Shown here one piece after another: positions 34,801-47,819 of a stretch of DNA of 64,000 nt. Each line of letters starts with the position of its first letter. Positions within the stretch are counted from its first letter, which is position 1. Where the stretch lies: NCBI RefSeq assembly GCF_947507565.1, contig NC_089184.1, positions 1,488,001-1,552,000 on the forward strand, read 5' to 3'. Source of the DNA: Oscarella lobularis (lineage: Eukaryota; Porifera; Homoscleromorpha; Homosclerophorida; Oscarellidae). Made by a program: the position numbers and the translations under genes. The notes beneath the pieces were generated by a model. That model saw only the letters and a program-made list of their open reading frames with translations. It was not told the origin of the DNA and searched no databases.

Positions 34801-35670
34801 TACGTGGGCCGGGAGCGGGATTTCGGGGCCCGAAAAGTTTGAACGGTACTGTAGGTGCCACTGTAGGTAGACTAGAGAGTTCGTGTGCCTATAACTTTTG
34901 AACAATAGCGATCACACAGCTCATGTGTACCTCTCGTCTCAAATTGCTAGCATTGACTACCAGTGTATAGCCGAAATCTTCCAGCATCTATAATAAACAT
35001 TTTATGGAATTCAAGGGTGTGTCGTGAATAATGTGCCTGTATCTGATTCATAGCGTTGGTGACGCCAGCGCCTGCATTTTCTACCTGAAATTTATTTAAA
35101 ATTACACAAATTTCGAGTTTGTTTTCGTTACTTGAGAAATCAACTGAGATAAATCCTTTTCAATCATTTTAACACGATTTTCCAATTCCACGTTCTATAA
35201 AGCAATGGTACATGTATACGTAACTGATAGAGACAACAACGAACATTTAGAGTCTGAGGAGAAGATGAGAAAACCGTCAGAGGCGTCTTCCTAGTGGGTC
35301 CCTTCAACGCAGCCTGAGTCGGATCAGCAGCATCATCTCCTAAAGAACTCCATAACATTTCCAAGCTAATCATCGTCCTCCTACGTTCTTTGTTGCAAGA
35401 AGAGCATGTTCCCCCCGTGAGCAGCAGACTCAACGAGACCACGCCCAAGATTGTTCCAACTATGGCAAGCACAGTTACGAGGCCAAATAGCCATTTAGGA
35501 ACGCCAGAGTGGTCTCGAGAATCTATCTGTGAACGAATTCGAACGCTCGAGTCGCGTTTGGAGTATAAAGCGTTGTAAGCGAGAGAATTCGGGGGCTTTG
35601 CAACATCATAGTGAGATGCATCCTTATCGGCCACGTCATAGAGCGGATTGTCAGACTCTCGTCGAGCCAT
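31877..35670 (-). CDS. type II membrane protein with coiled-coil stalk and two fibrinogen-like modules
   Basis: Start ATG 35668-35670 (MARRESDNPLYDVADKD). An N-terminal cytosolic part of about 65 residues with two Tyr motifs (NPLYDVA, SHYDVA) precedes one hydrophobic segment (WLFGLVTVLAIVGTILGVVS) and a Cys pair (TCSSC). Short, mostly phase-0 exons then give a stalk (LENRVKMIEKDLSQLISQ, LSELQSNVSKLTSSVS and similar), followed by a large exon (31877-33245). That exon holds two related modules, each with GVY...F(S/E)AFCDF or VFCDF, then WTL(L/I)E(S/A)F, STHWR(T/A)TC and H(L/I)HF. These match the N-terminal half of fibrinogen-related domains; the usual C-terminal GWW/calcium-binding half is not evident. 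The topology resembles FIBCD1 or ficolin-like recognition receptors, but orthology is not claimed. A stalk intron (33639-34930, 1,292 bp) holds the interspersed repeat. Confidence 0.78.
33829..34706. repeat. interspersed repeat, copy 2, in an intron of the fibrinogen-like gene
   Basis: Same sequence and orientation as 3608-4372, with an extra 111-bp segment (34084-34194) bounded by the short direct repeat TTGGGG. That pattern suggests copy 1 lost the segment by microhomology deletion. A diverged extra piece of the repeat's left part (starting TTGAACTGAGGCCCCC) lies just upstream at about 33709-33828, so this copy has a partly tandem left end. The ORF at 34261-34536 matches the one in copy 1. 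Confidence 0.85.
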
Positions 35671-35879
35671 TGAAGAGAGATCAGACAAAACGACCACCCG
35701 CAAATCGATTCAATAAAGCCAATCACGTGCGACAACGAGGAACAAACGAAAGAAAAGGTCCCTGAAGATTTAGAGTAGTTCAAGACTGACTCATCTGAAA
35801 TAATAAATTTATTGCAGGAAAGAAGAATTGGCAAGTCCCTTGAAAATTTACCAGTCCCTTGCAATAATGCAGGAAAGAA
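35671..35879. promoter_or_regulatory. 5' flank of the fibrinogen-like gene
   Basis: About 210 bases between the start codon and the first minisatellite units. A segment of about 25 bases (GCAGGAAAGAAGAATTGGC...) occurs at about 35815 and again at about 35869. No core-promoter motif recognised; the promoter is squeezed against repetitive DNA. Confidence 0.35.
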
Positions 35880-37169
35880 GAATTGGCCAGTCCCTGGAGA
35901 CAGTTGTTGTCCTGGAGACAATTGTCCTGGGAACAATTGTCCTAGAGACAATTGTCCTGGAGACAATTGTCCAGGACAATTGTCCCAAGGACAATTAATT
36001 GTCTAAAGGACAATTGTTCCCAAGACAATTTTAAAGTTGTCCCTAAGACGAATTGTCCCCGGGACGATATTAAAAGTTGTCCTCAGGACTAATTGTCTAC
36101 AGGACAAATTTTCCCCCAAGACAATTGCCAGAGGACAAATTGTCTCCAGGACAATTGTCCCCAGGACAATTGTCCCCTGGACAATTGTCCCCTGGACAAT
36201 TGTCCCCAGGAAAATTGTCTCCAGGACAATTCTCCCCAGGAATATATAGGTAGGGAAACATGTTTCCAGAGTTTATTCATTATAGGTAGGGGAACATGTT
36301 TCCAGCGTTTATTCACTATAGGTAGGGAAACATGTTTCCAGCGTTTATTCATTATAGGTAGGGAAACATATTTCCAGCGCTTATTCATTATAGGTAAATT
36401 GTCTCAAGACAATTGTCTCCAGGACAATTGTCTCCAGGACAATTGTCTCCAGGACAATTGTCTCCAGGGTTCCCAGGACAATTGTCTCCAGGACAATTGT
36501 CTCCAGGACAATTGTCTCCAGGACAATTGAGGACAATTGTCCCAATGACAATTGTCCCCAGGACAATTGTCTCCAGGACAATTGTCTCCAGGACTCCAGG
36601 ACAATTGAGGACAATTGTCCCCATGACAATTGTCCCCATGACAATTGCCCTGGGGACAATTGTCCTGGAGACAATTGTCCTCGTGACAATTGTCCTGGGG
36701 ACAATTGTACTGGAAACAATTGTCCTCAATTGGCCTGGAGACAGTTGTCCTGGAGACAATTGTCATGGGGACAATTGACATGGGGAAAATTGCCCTCAAA
36801 TGTCCTGGAGACAATTGTCCTGGAGACAAGTGTCCTGGAGACAATTGTCCTGGAGACAATTGTCCTGGAGACAATTGTCCTGGAGACAATTGTCCTGGAG
36901 ACAATTATCCTGGGGACAATTGCCCTGGAGACAATTGTCATGGAGACAATTGTCCTGGGGACAATTGTCCTGGAGACAATTGTCCTGGTGACAATTGTCC
37001 TCGGGACAATAGTCCTGAAGAAAATTGCCCTGGGAACAATTGCCCTGGAGACAATTGTCCTGGGGCAAACTGTCCAAGGGACAATTGTCCTGGAGACAAT
37101 TGTCCTGGTGACAATTGTCCTGGGGACAATTGTCCTGGAGACAATTGTCCTGGAGACAATTGGCCATAA
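35880..37169. repeat. 15-bp minisatellite with palindromic core, orientation switching twice
   Basis: Tandem units GACAATTGTCCTGGA or its reverse complement TCCAGGACAATTGTC. Each contains the 10-bp palindrome GACAATTGTC with an MfeI-type CAATTG centre, so direction is shown only by the CTGGA/TCCAG spacer. The order is forward (about 35895-35970), reverse (about 35970-36240 and 36400-36640), then forward (about 36640-37165). Because the period is a multiple of three and lacks stops, all frames look open and yield repeats such as DNCPG; these are not genes. Units degrade most between 35990 and 36130. Confidence 0.95.
36245..36396. repeat. four-copy repeat of about 36 bp inside the minisatellite
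   Basis: Four tandem copies of TATAGGTAGGGAAACATGTT followed by TCCAGCGTTTATTCAT, each with the palindrome GGAAACATGTTTCC (one base changed in the last copy). It is embedded between two reverse-oriented minisatellite blocks and has no visible relation to them beyond TCCAG. Confidence 0.9.
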
Positions 37170-40100
37170 CTTTAAATTGAGGGCCTAATATTTTATTAAC
37201 AGGGCCTAAATATTAAATTGAGGGCCTAATCTTTGATTAACAGGGCCTAAATATTAAATTGAGGGCCTAATCTTTGATTTTAAAGACCTAAGTATTAAAT
37301 TGAGGGCCTAATCTTTGATTAACAGGGACTAAATATTCAATTGAGGGAATAATCTTTGATTCTAAAGTCCTTCAAATTAAATTGAGGGCCTAATCTTTGA
37401 TTATAAAGGCCTACATTTTAAATTGAGGGCTTAATCTTTGATTCACAGGGCCTAAATATTAAATTGAGGGACTAATCTTTGATTCTAAAGGCCTAAATTT
37501 TAAATTAAGGGCGTAATCTTTGATTCACAGGGACTAAATATTAAATTGAGGGACTAATCTTTGATTCTAAAGGCCTACATTTTAAATTGAGGACCTAATC
37601 TTTGATTCACAGGGGGTAAATATTAAATTGAGGGCCTAATCTTTGATTCTAAAGGCCTAAGTATTAAATTTAGGGCATAATTTATGATTCTAAAAGATAA
37701 ATGTTAAATTGAGGACCTAATCTTTGATTATAAAAGCCTAAATATTAAATTGAGAGCCTAATCTTTGATTCTAAAGGCCTACATTTAAAATTGAGGGCCT
37801 AATCTTTGATTCACAGAGCATAAATATTAAATTGAGCGACTAATCTTTGATTCTAAAGGCCTACATTTTAAATTGAAGGCCTAATCTTTGATTCACAGAG
37901 CCAAAATATTAAATTGAGGGCCTAATCTTTGATTCTAAAGGCCTAAGTATTAAATTGAGGGCCTAATTTATTATTCAAAAGGATAAATATTAAATTGAGG
38001 ACCTAATCTTTGAATATAAAAGCCTAAATATTAAATTGAGGGCCTAATCTTTGATTCTAAAGGCCTACATTTTAAATTGAGGGCCTAATCTTTGATTCAC
38101 AGGGCCTAAATATTAAATTGAGGGACTAATCGTTGATTCACAGGGCCTAAATATTAAATTGATGGACTAATCCTTGATTCTAAAGGCCTACATTTTAAAT
38201 TGAGGGCCTAATCTTTGATTCTAAAGGCCTACATTTTAAATTGAGAGCCTAATCTTTGATTCACAGGGCCTAAATATTAAATTGAGGGCCTAATCTTTGA
38301 TTCTAAAGACCTAAGTATGAAATTGAGGACCTATTTATGATTCTAAAAGATAAATATTAAATTGAGCACCGAAGCTTTGATTATAAAGGCCTAAATATTA
38401 AATTGAGGGCTTAATCTTTGATTCGAAAGGCCTACATTTTAAATAGCTGGCCTAATCTTTGATTCACAGGGCCTAAATATTAAATTGAGGGCCTAATATT
38501 TGATTCTAAAGGCCTAAGTATTAAATTTAGGGCCTAATTTATTATTCGAAAAGATAAATATTAAATTGAGGACCTAATCTTTGATTATAAAAGCCTAAAT
38601 ATTAAATTGAGGGCACAATATTTGATTCTAAAGGCCAATATTTTAAATAGAGGGCATAATCTTTGATTCACAGGGCCTAAATATTAAATAAAGGGACTAA
38701 TCTTTGATTCTAAAGGCCTACATTTTAAATTGAGGGCCTAATCTTTGATTCACAGAGCCAAAATATTAAATTCAGGGCCTAATCTTTGATTCTAAAAGCC
38801 TAAGTATTAAATTGAGGGCCTAATTTATTATTCTAAAAGATAAATAATAAATTGAGGAACTAATCTTTGATTATAAAGGCCTAAATATTAAATTGAGGGC
38901 CTAATCTTTGATTAAAAAGGCCTACATTTTAAATTGAGGGCGTAATCTTTGATTCACAGGGCCTAAATATTAAATTGAGGGACTAGTCTTTGATTCTAAA
39001 GGCCTACATTTTAAATTGAGGGCCTAATTTTTGATTCACAGGGCTTATATATTAAATTGAGGGACTAATCATTAATTCTAAAGGCCTACATTTTAAATTG
39101 AGGGTCTAATCTTTGATTCACAGGGCCTAAATATTAAATTGAGGGCCTAATCTTTCATTCACTGGGCCTAGATATTAAATTGAGGGACAAATCTTTGATT
39201 CACAGGGCCTAAAGATTAAATTGAGGGCCTAATCTTTGATTCTAAAGGCCTACATTTTAAATTGAGGACCTAATCTTTGATTCAAAGAGCCAAAATATTA
39301 AATTGAAGGCCTAATCTTTGATTGTAAAGGCCTTAGTATTAAATTGCGGGCCTCATTTATTATTCTAAAGGATAAATATTAAATTGAGGACCTAATCTTT
39401 GATTATAAAGGCCTAAATAATAAATTAAGGGCCTAATCTTCGATTCTATAGGCCTACATTTTAAATTGAGGGCCTAATCTTTGATTCACAGGATATAAAT
39501 ATTAAATTGAGGGACTAATCTTGTATTCATAGGGCCTAAATATTAAATTGAGGGACTAATCATTTATTCTAAAGGCCTACACTGAGGACCTAATCTTTGA
39601 TTCACAAAGCCTAAATATTAAATTGAAGGACCAATCTTTGATTCTAAAGGCCTACATTTTAAATTGAGGGCCTAATCTTTGACTCTAAAGGCCTAAGTAT
39701 TAAATTAAGAACCTAAGTATTAAATTGAGCGCCTAATTTATTATTCTAAAGAATAAATATTAAATTGAGGAACTAATCTTTGATTATAAAGGCCTAAATA
39801 TTAAATTGAGGGCCTAATCTTTGATTCTAAAGGCTTACATTTTAAACTGAGGGCCTAATCTTTGATTCACAGGGCCTAAATATTAAATTGAGGACGTAAT
39901 AATTGATTATAAAGTCCTACAAATTAAATTGAGGACATAATATTTGATTCCTAAGGCCTTAACTTCAAATTGAGGGCCTAATCTTTGATTCACAGGGCCT
40001 AAATATTAAATTGAGGGACTAATCTTTGATTCTAAAGGAATACATTTTCAATTGAGGGCCTAATCTTTGATTATAAACTCCTACAAATTAAATTGAGAGC

Positions 40101-41889
40101 CTAATTTTTGATTCACAGGGCCTAAATATTAAATTCAGGGCCTAATATTTGATTCCAAAGACCTAAGTATGAAATTGAGGGCCAAATTTATGATTCTAAA
40201 AGATAAATATTAAATTGAGCACCTAATCTTTGATTATAAAAGCCTAAATATTAAATTGAGGGCCTAATCTTTGATTGTAAAGTCCTACAAATTAAATTGA
40301 GAGCCTAATCTTTGATTAACAGGGCCTAAATATGAAATTGAGGGCCTAATATTTGATTCCAAAAACCTAAACTTTTTATTGAGGGCCTAATCTTTATTCA
40401 CAAAGCCTAAATATTAGATTGAGGGCCTAATATTTGATTCCAAAGGCCTAAACTTTATATTGAGGGCCTAATCTTTATTCACAAAGCCTAAATATTAAAT
40501 TGAGGGACCAATCTTTGATTCCAAAGGCCTACGTATTAAATTGAAGGCCTAATTTATGATTCTTAAGGATAAATATTAAATTGAGGGCCTAATCTTTGAT
40601 TCACAGGGCCTAAATATTAAATTGAGGGACTAATCTTTGATTCTGAAGGCCTACATTCTAAATTGAGGGCCTAATCTTTGATTCACAAAGCTAAAATATT
40701 AAATTGAGGGCATAATCTTTGATTCTAAAGGCCTACATTTTAAACTGAGCGCATAATCTCTGATTCACAAGGCCTAAATAACAAATTGAGGGACTAATCT
40801 TTGATTCACAGGGCCTAAATATTAAATTGAGGGAATAATCTTTGATTCATAGGGCCTAAATATTAAATTGAGGGACTAATCTTTGATTCTAAAGGCTTAC
40901 ATTTTAAATTGAGGGCCTAATCTTTGATTCACAGGGCCTAAATATTAAATTGAGGGCCTAATCTTTGATTATAAAGGCCTAAACTTTAAATTGAGGGCAT
41001 AATCTTAGATTCACAGGGCCTAAATATTAAATTGAAAGACTAATCTTTGATTCTAAACGCATACATTTTCAATTGAGAGCCTAATCTTTGATTCAAAGGG
41101 CCTAAATATTAAATTGAAGACCTAATCTTTGATTATAAAGGCCTAAATATTAAATTGAGGGCCTATTCTTTGATTCTAAAGGCCTACATTTTAAATTGAG
41201 GGCCTAATCTTTGATTCTAAAGGCATACATTTTCAATTGAGGGCCTAATCTTTGATTATAAACTCCTACAAATTAAATTGAGAGCCTAATTTTTGATTCA
41301 CAGGGCCAAAATATTAAATTGAGGGCCTAATATTTGATTCCAAAGGCCTAAACTTTATATTGAGGGAATAATCTTTATTCACAAAGCCTAAATATTAAAT
41401 TGAGGGACTAATCTTTGATTCTAAAGGCCTACGTATTAAACTGAAGGCCTAATTTATGATTCTAAAGGATAAATATTAAAATGAGGGCCTAATCTTTGAT
41501 TCACAGGGCCTAAATATTAAATTGAGGGACTAATCTTTGATTCATAAGGCCTAAATATTAAATTGAGGGACTAATCTTTGATTCATAAGGCCTAAATATT
41601 AAATTGAGGGACTAATCTTTGATTCTAAAGTCTTACATTTTAAATTAAGGGCCTAATCTTTGATTCACAGGGCCTAAATATTAAATTGAGGGAATAATCT
41701 TTGATTCATAGGGCCTAAATATTAAATTGAGGGACTAATCTTTGATTCTAAAGGCTTACATTTTAAATTGAGGGCCTAATCTTTGATTCACAGGGCCTAA
41801 ATATTAAATTGAGGGCCTAATCTTTGATTATAAAGGCCTAAACTTTAAATTGAGGGCATAATCTTAGATTCAAAGGGCCTAAATATTAA

Positions 41890-42160
41890 ATTGAAAGACT
41901 AATCTTTGATTCTAAACGCATACATTTTCAATTGAGAGCCTAATCTTTGATTCAAAGGGCCTAAATATTAAATTGAAGACCTAATCTTTGATTATAAAGG
42001 CCTAAATATTAAATTGAGGGCCTATTCTTTGATTCTAAAGGCCTACATTTTAAATTGAGGGCCTAATCTTTGATTCTAAAGGCATACATTTTCAATTGAG
42101 GGCCTAATCTTTGATTATAAACTCCTACAAATTAAATTGAGAGCCTAATTTTTGATTCAC
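41890..42160. repeat. higher-order duplication within the satellite, period about 859 bp
   Basis: This stretch (starting ATTGAAAGACTAATCTTTGA) repeats the stretch beginning at 41031 with the same unusual monomer variants (CTAAACGCATACATTTTCAA, ATAAACTCCTACAAATT), an offset of 859 bp or about 21 monomers. A third related copy starts near 52433. Confidence 0.8.
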
Positions 42161-43936
42161 AGGGCCAAAATATTAAATTGAGGGCCTAATATTTGATTCC
42201 AAAGGCCTAAACTTTATATTGAGGGAATAATCTTTATTCACAAAGCCTAAATATTAAATTGAGGGACTAATCTTTGATTCTAAAGGCCTACGTATTAAAC
42301 TGAAGGCCTAATTTATGATTCTAAAGGATAAATATTAAATTGAGGGCCTAATCTTTGATTCACAGGGCCTAAATATTAAATTGAGGGACTAATCTTTGAT
42401 TCATAAGGCCTAAATATTAAATTGAGGGACTAATCTTTGATTCTAAAGTCTTACATTTTAAATTGAGGGCCTAATCTTTGATTCACAGGGCCTAAATATT
42501 AAATTGAGGGCCTAATCTTTGATTATAAAGTCCTACAAATTAAATTGAGAGCCTAATATTTGATTCCAAAGGCCTAAACTTTAAATTGAGGGCCTAATCT
42601 TAGATTCACAGGGACTAAATATTAAATTGAAAGACTAATCTTTGATTCTAAACGCATACATTTTCAATTGAGGGCCTAATCTTTGATTCACAGGGCCTAA
42701 ATATTAAATTGAGGGCCTAATCTTTGATTCACAGGGCATAAATATTAAATTGAGGGACTAATATTTGATTCTAAAGGCCTACATTTTAAATTGAGGGCTT
42801 AATCTTTGATTCACAGGGCTAAAATATTAAATTGAGGGCCTAATCTTTGATTCACAGGGCCTAAATATTAAATTGAGGGAATAATCTTTGATTCATAGGG
42901 ACTAAATATTAAATTGAGGGACTAATCTTTGATTCTAAAGGCCTACATTTTCAATTGAGGGCCTAATCTTTGATTCTAAAGGCCTAAGTATTAAATTGAG
43001 GGCCTAATTTATTATTCTAAAAGATCAATATTAAATTGAGGGCCTAATCTTTGATTAAAAAAGACTAAATAATAAATTGAGGGCCAAATCTTTGATTCCA
43101 AAGGCCTAAGTATTAAATTGAGGGCCTAATTTATGATTCAAAAGGATAAATATTAAATTGAGGGCCTAATCTTTGATTCACAGGGCCTAAATATTAAATT
43201 GAGGGCCTAATCTTTAATTCACAGGGCTAAAATATTAAATTGAGGGCCTAATCTTTGATTCTAAAGGCCTAAGTATTAAATTGAGGGCCTAATTTATTAT
43301 TCTAAAGGATCAATATTAAATTGAGGGCCTAATCTTTGATTAAAAAAGACTAAATAATAAATTGAGGGCCTAATCTTTGATTCCAAAGGCCTAAGTATTA
43401 AATTGAGGGCCTAATTTAAGATTCTAAAGGATAAATATTAAATTGAGGGCCTAATCTTTGATTCACAGGGCCTAAATATTAAATTGAGGGAATAATCTTT
43501 GATTCATAGGGACTAAATATTAAATTGAGGGACTAATCTTTGATTCTAAAGGCCTACATTTTAAATTGAGGGCCTAATCTTTGATTAGCAGGGCCTAAAT
43601 ATTAAATTGAGGGACTAATCTTTGATTCACAGGGCCTAAATATTTAATTGAGGGACTAATCTTTGATTCATAGGGCCTAAATATTAAAATGAGGGACTAA
43701 TCTTTGATTCTAAAGGCCTACATTTTAAATTGAGGGCATAATCTTTGATTCACAGGGCCTAAATATTAAATTGAGGGCCTAATCTTTCATTCACAGGGCC
43801 TAAATATTAAATTGAAGACCTAATCTTTGATTATAAAGGCCTAAATATTAAATTGAGGGCCTAATCTTTGATTCGAAAGGCCTACATTTTAAATAGCTGG
43901 CCTAATCTTTGATTCACAGGGCCTAAATATTAAATT

Positions 43937-44290
43937 GAGGGAATAATCTTTGATTCATAGGGACTAAATATTAAATTGAGGGACTAATCTTTGATTCTAA
44001 AGGCCTACATTTTAAATTGAGGGCCTAATCTTTGATTAGCAGGGCCTAAATATTAAATTGAGGGACTAATCTTTGATTCACAGGGCCTAAATATTTAATT
44101 GAGGGACTAATCTTTGATTCATAGGGCCTAAATATTAAAATGAGGGACTAATCTTTGATTCTAAAGGCCTACATTTTAAATTGAGGGCATAATCTTTGAT
44201 TCACAGGGCCTAAATATTAAATTGAGGGCCTAATCTTTCATTCACAGGGCCTAAATATTAAATTGAAGACCTAATCTTTGATTATAAAGG
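43937..44290. repeat. higher-order duplication within the satellite, period about 451 bp
   Basis: Repeats the block beginning near 43486 (GAGGGAATAATCTTTGATTC then ATAGGGACTAAATATT), an offset of about 451 bp or 11 monomers. Related blocks occur again near 55090 and 61310. Confidence 0.75.
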
Positions 44291-47200
44291 CCTAAATATT
44301 AAATTGAGGGCCTAATCTTTGATTCTAAAGGCCTACATTTTAAATTGAGGGCCTAATCTTTGATTGTAAAGGCATACATTTTCAATTGAGGGCCTAATCT
44401 TTGATTATAAACTCCTACAAATTAAATTGAGAGCCTAATTTTTGATTCACAGGGCCAAAATATTAAATTGAGGGCCTAATCTTTGATTATAAAGTCCTAC
44501 AAATTCAATTGAGGGCCTAATATTTGATTCCAAAGGCCTAAACTTCAAATTGAGGACATAATCTTTGATTCAGAGGTCCTAAATATTAAATTGAGGGAAT
44601 AATCTTTGATTCTACAGGCCTACAATTTAAATTGAGGGCCTAATCTTTGATTCACAAGGCCTAAACTTTAAATTGAGTGCCTAATCTTTGATTCACAGGG
44701 CCTAATTATTAAATTGAGGGCCTAATCTTTGATTATAAAGTCCTACAAATTAAATTGAGGGCATAATATTTGATTCCAAAGGCCTAAACTTCAAATTGAG
44801 GGCATAATCTTTGATTCAGAGGTCCTAAATATTAAATTGAGGGAATAATCTTTGATTCTACAGGCCTACAATTTAAATTGAGGGCCTAATCTTTGATTCA
44901 CAAGGCCTAAACTTTAAATTGAGTGCCTAATCTTTGATTCACAGGGCCTAATTATTAAATTGAGGGCCTAATCTTTGATTATAAAGTCCTACAAATTAAA
45001 TTGAGGGCATAATATTTGATTCCAAAGGCCTAAACTTCAAATTGAGGGCATAATCTTTGATTCAGAGGTCCTAAATATTAAATTGAGGGAATAATCTTTG
45101 ATTCTACAGGCCTACAATTTAAATTGAGGGCCTAATCTTTGATTCACAGGGCCTAAACTTTAAATTGAGGGCATAATCTTTGATTCACAGGGCCTAAGTA
45201 TTAAATTAAGGGCCTAAGTATTAAATTGAGGGCCTAATTTATTATTCTAAAAAATAAATATTAAATTGAGGAACTAATCTTTGATTATAAAGGCCGAAAT
45301 ATTAGATTGAGGGCCTAATCTTTGATTATAAAGGCCTACATTTTAAATTGAGGGCCTAATCTTTGATTCACAGGGCCTAAATATTAAATTGAGGGAATAA
45401 TCTTTGATTCAAAGGGCCTAAATATTAAATTGAGGGAATAATCTTTGATTCTAAAGGCTTACATTTTAAATTGAGGGCCTAATCTTTGATTCACAGGGCC
45501 TAAATATTAAATTGAGGGCCTAATCTTTGATTATAAAGTCCTACAAATGAAATTGAGGGCCTAATATTTGATTCCAAAGGCCTAAACTTTAAATTGAGGG
45601 CCTAATCTTAGATTCACAGGGCCTAAATATTAAATTGAAAGACTAATCTTTGATTCTAAACGCATACATTTTCAATTGAGGGCCTAATCTTTGATTCTAA
45701 AGGCCTAAGTATTAAATTGAGGGCCTAATTTATTATTCTAAAAGATCAATATTAAATTGAGGGTCTAATCTTTGATTAAAAAAGACTAAATAATAAATTG
45801 AGGGCCTAATCTTTGATTCCAAAGGCCTAAGTATTAAATTGAGGGCCTAATTTATGATTCAAAAGGATAAATATTAAATTGAGGGCCTAATCTTTGATTC
45901 ACAGGGCCTAAATATTAAATTGAGGGCCTAATCTTTGATTCACAGAGCTAAAATATTAAATTGAGGGCCTAATCTTTGATTCTAAAGGCCTAAGTATTAA
46001 ATTGAGGGCCTAATTTATTATTCTAAAGGATCAATATTAAATTGAGGGCCTAATCTTTGATTAAAAAAGACTAAATAATAAATTGAGGGCCTAATCTTTG
46101 ATTCCAAAGGCCTAAGTATTAAATTGAGGGCCTAATTTAAGATTCTAAAGGATAAATATTAAATTGAGGGCCTAATCTTTGATTCACAGGGCCTAAATAT
46201 TAAATTGAGGGAATAATCTTTGATTCATAGGGCCTAAATATTAAATTGAGGGCCTAATCTTTGATTCCAAAGGCCTAAGTATTAAATTGAGGGCCTAATT
46301 TAAGATTCTAAAGGATAAATATTAAATTGAGGGCCTAATCTTTGATTCACAGGGCCTAAATATTAAATTGAGGGAATAATCTTTGATTCATAGGGACTAA
46401 ATATTAAATTGAGGGAATAATCTTTGATTCTACAGGCCTACAATTTAAATTGAGAGCCTAATCTTTGATTCACAGGGCCTAAACTTTAAATTGAGGGCAT
46501 AATCTTTGATTCACAGGGCCTAAATATTAAATTGAGGGAATAATCTTTGATTCTACAGGCCTACAATTTAAATTGAGGACAAAATCTTTGATTCACAGGG
46601 CTTAAATATTAATTTGAGGGACGAATCTTTGATTCTAAAGGCCTACATTTTAGATTGAGGGCCTAATCTTGAATTCACAGAGCCTAAATATTAAATTGAG
46701 GGACTAATCTTTGATTCACAGGGCCTAAATATTAAATTGAGGGCCTAATCTTTGACTCTAAAGGCCTAAGTATAAAATTAAGGGCCTAAGTATTAAATTG
46801 AAGGCCTAATTTATTATTCTAAAGGATAAATATTAAATTGAGGAACTAATCTTTGATTATAAAGGTCTAAATATTAAGTTGAGGGCCTAATCTTTCATTA
46901 TAAAGGCCTACATTTTAAATTGAGGGCCTAATCTTTGATTCACAGGGCCTAAATATTAAATTGAGGGACTAATCTTTGATTATAAAGTCCTACAAATGAA
47001 ATTGAGGGCATAATATTTGATTCCAAAGGCCTAAACTTTAAATTGAGGGCCTAATCTTAGATTCACAGGGCCTAAATATTAAATTGAAAGACTAATCTTT
47101 GATTCTAAACGCATACATTTTCAATTGAGGGCCTAATCTTTGATTCACAGGGCCTAACTATTAAATTGAGGGCCTAATCTTTGATTCTAAAGGCCTAAGT

Positions 47201-47819
47201 ATTAAATTAAGGGCCTAAATATTAAATTGAGGGACTAATCTTTGATTCTAAACACATACATCTTCAATTGAGGGCCTAATCTTTGATTCACAGGGCCTAA
47301 CTATTAAATTGAGGGCCTAATCTTTGATTCTAAAGGCCTAAGTATTAAATTAAGGGCCTAAGTATTAAATTGAGGGCCTAATTTATTATTCTAAAGGATA
47401 AATATTAAATTGAGGAACTAATCTTTGATTATAAAGGCCGAAATATTAGATTGAGGGCCTAATCTTTGATTCACAGGGCCTAAATATTAAATTGAGGGAC
47501 TAATCTTTGATTCACAGGGCCTAAATATTTAATTGAGGGACTAATCTTTGATTCATAGGGCCTAAATATTAAAATGAGGGACTAATCTTTGATTCTAAAG
47601 GCCTACATTTTAAATTGAGGGCATAATCTTTGATTCACAGGGCCTAAATATTAAATTGAGGGCCTAATCTTTCATTCACAGGGCCTAAATATTAAATTGA
47701 AGACCTAATCTTTGATTATAAAGGCCTAAATATTAAATTGAGGGCCTAATCTTTGATTCTAAAGGCCTACATTTTAAATTGAGGGCCTAATCTTTGATTG
47801 TAAAGGCATACATTTTAAA

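Noticed and set aside
35812-37188. Many overlapping ORFs of up to 166 codons on both strands (DNCPG, QLSWR and TIVLE repeats)
   Set aside because: The 15-bp unit is a multiple of three without stop codons, so every frame stays open. The peptides are pure repeat translations with no splice or start support.
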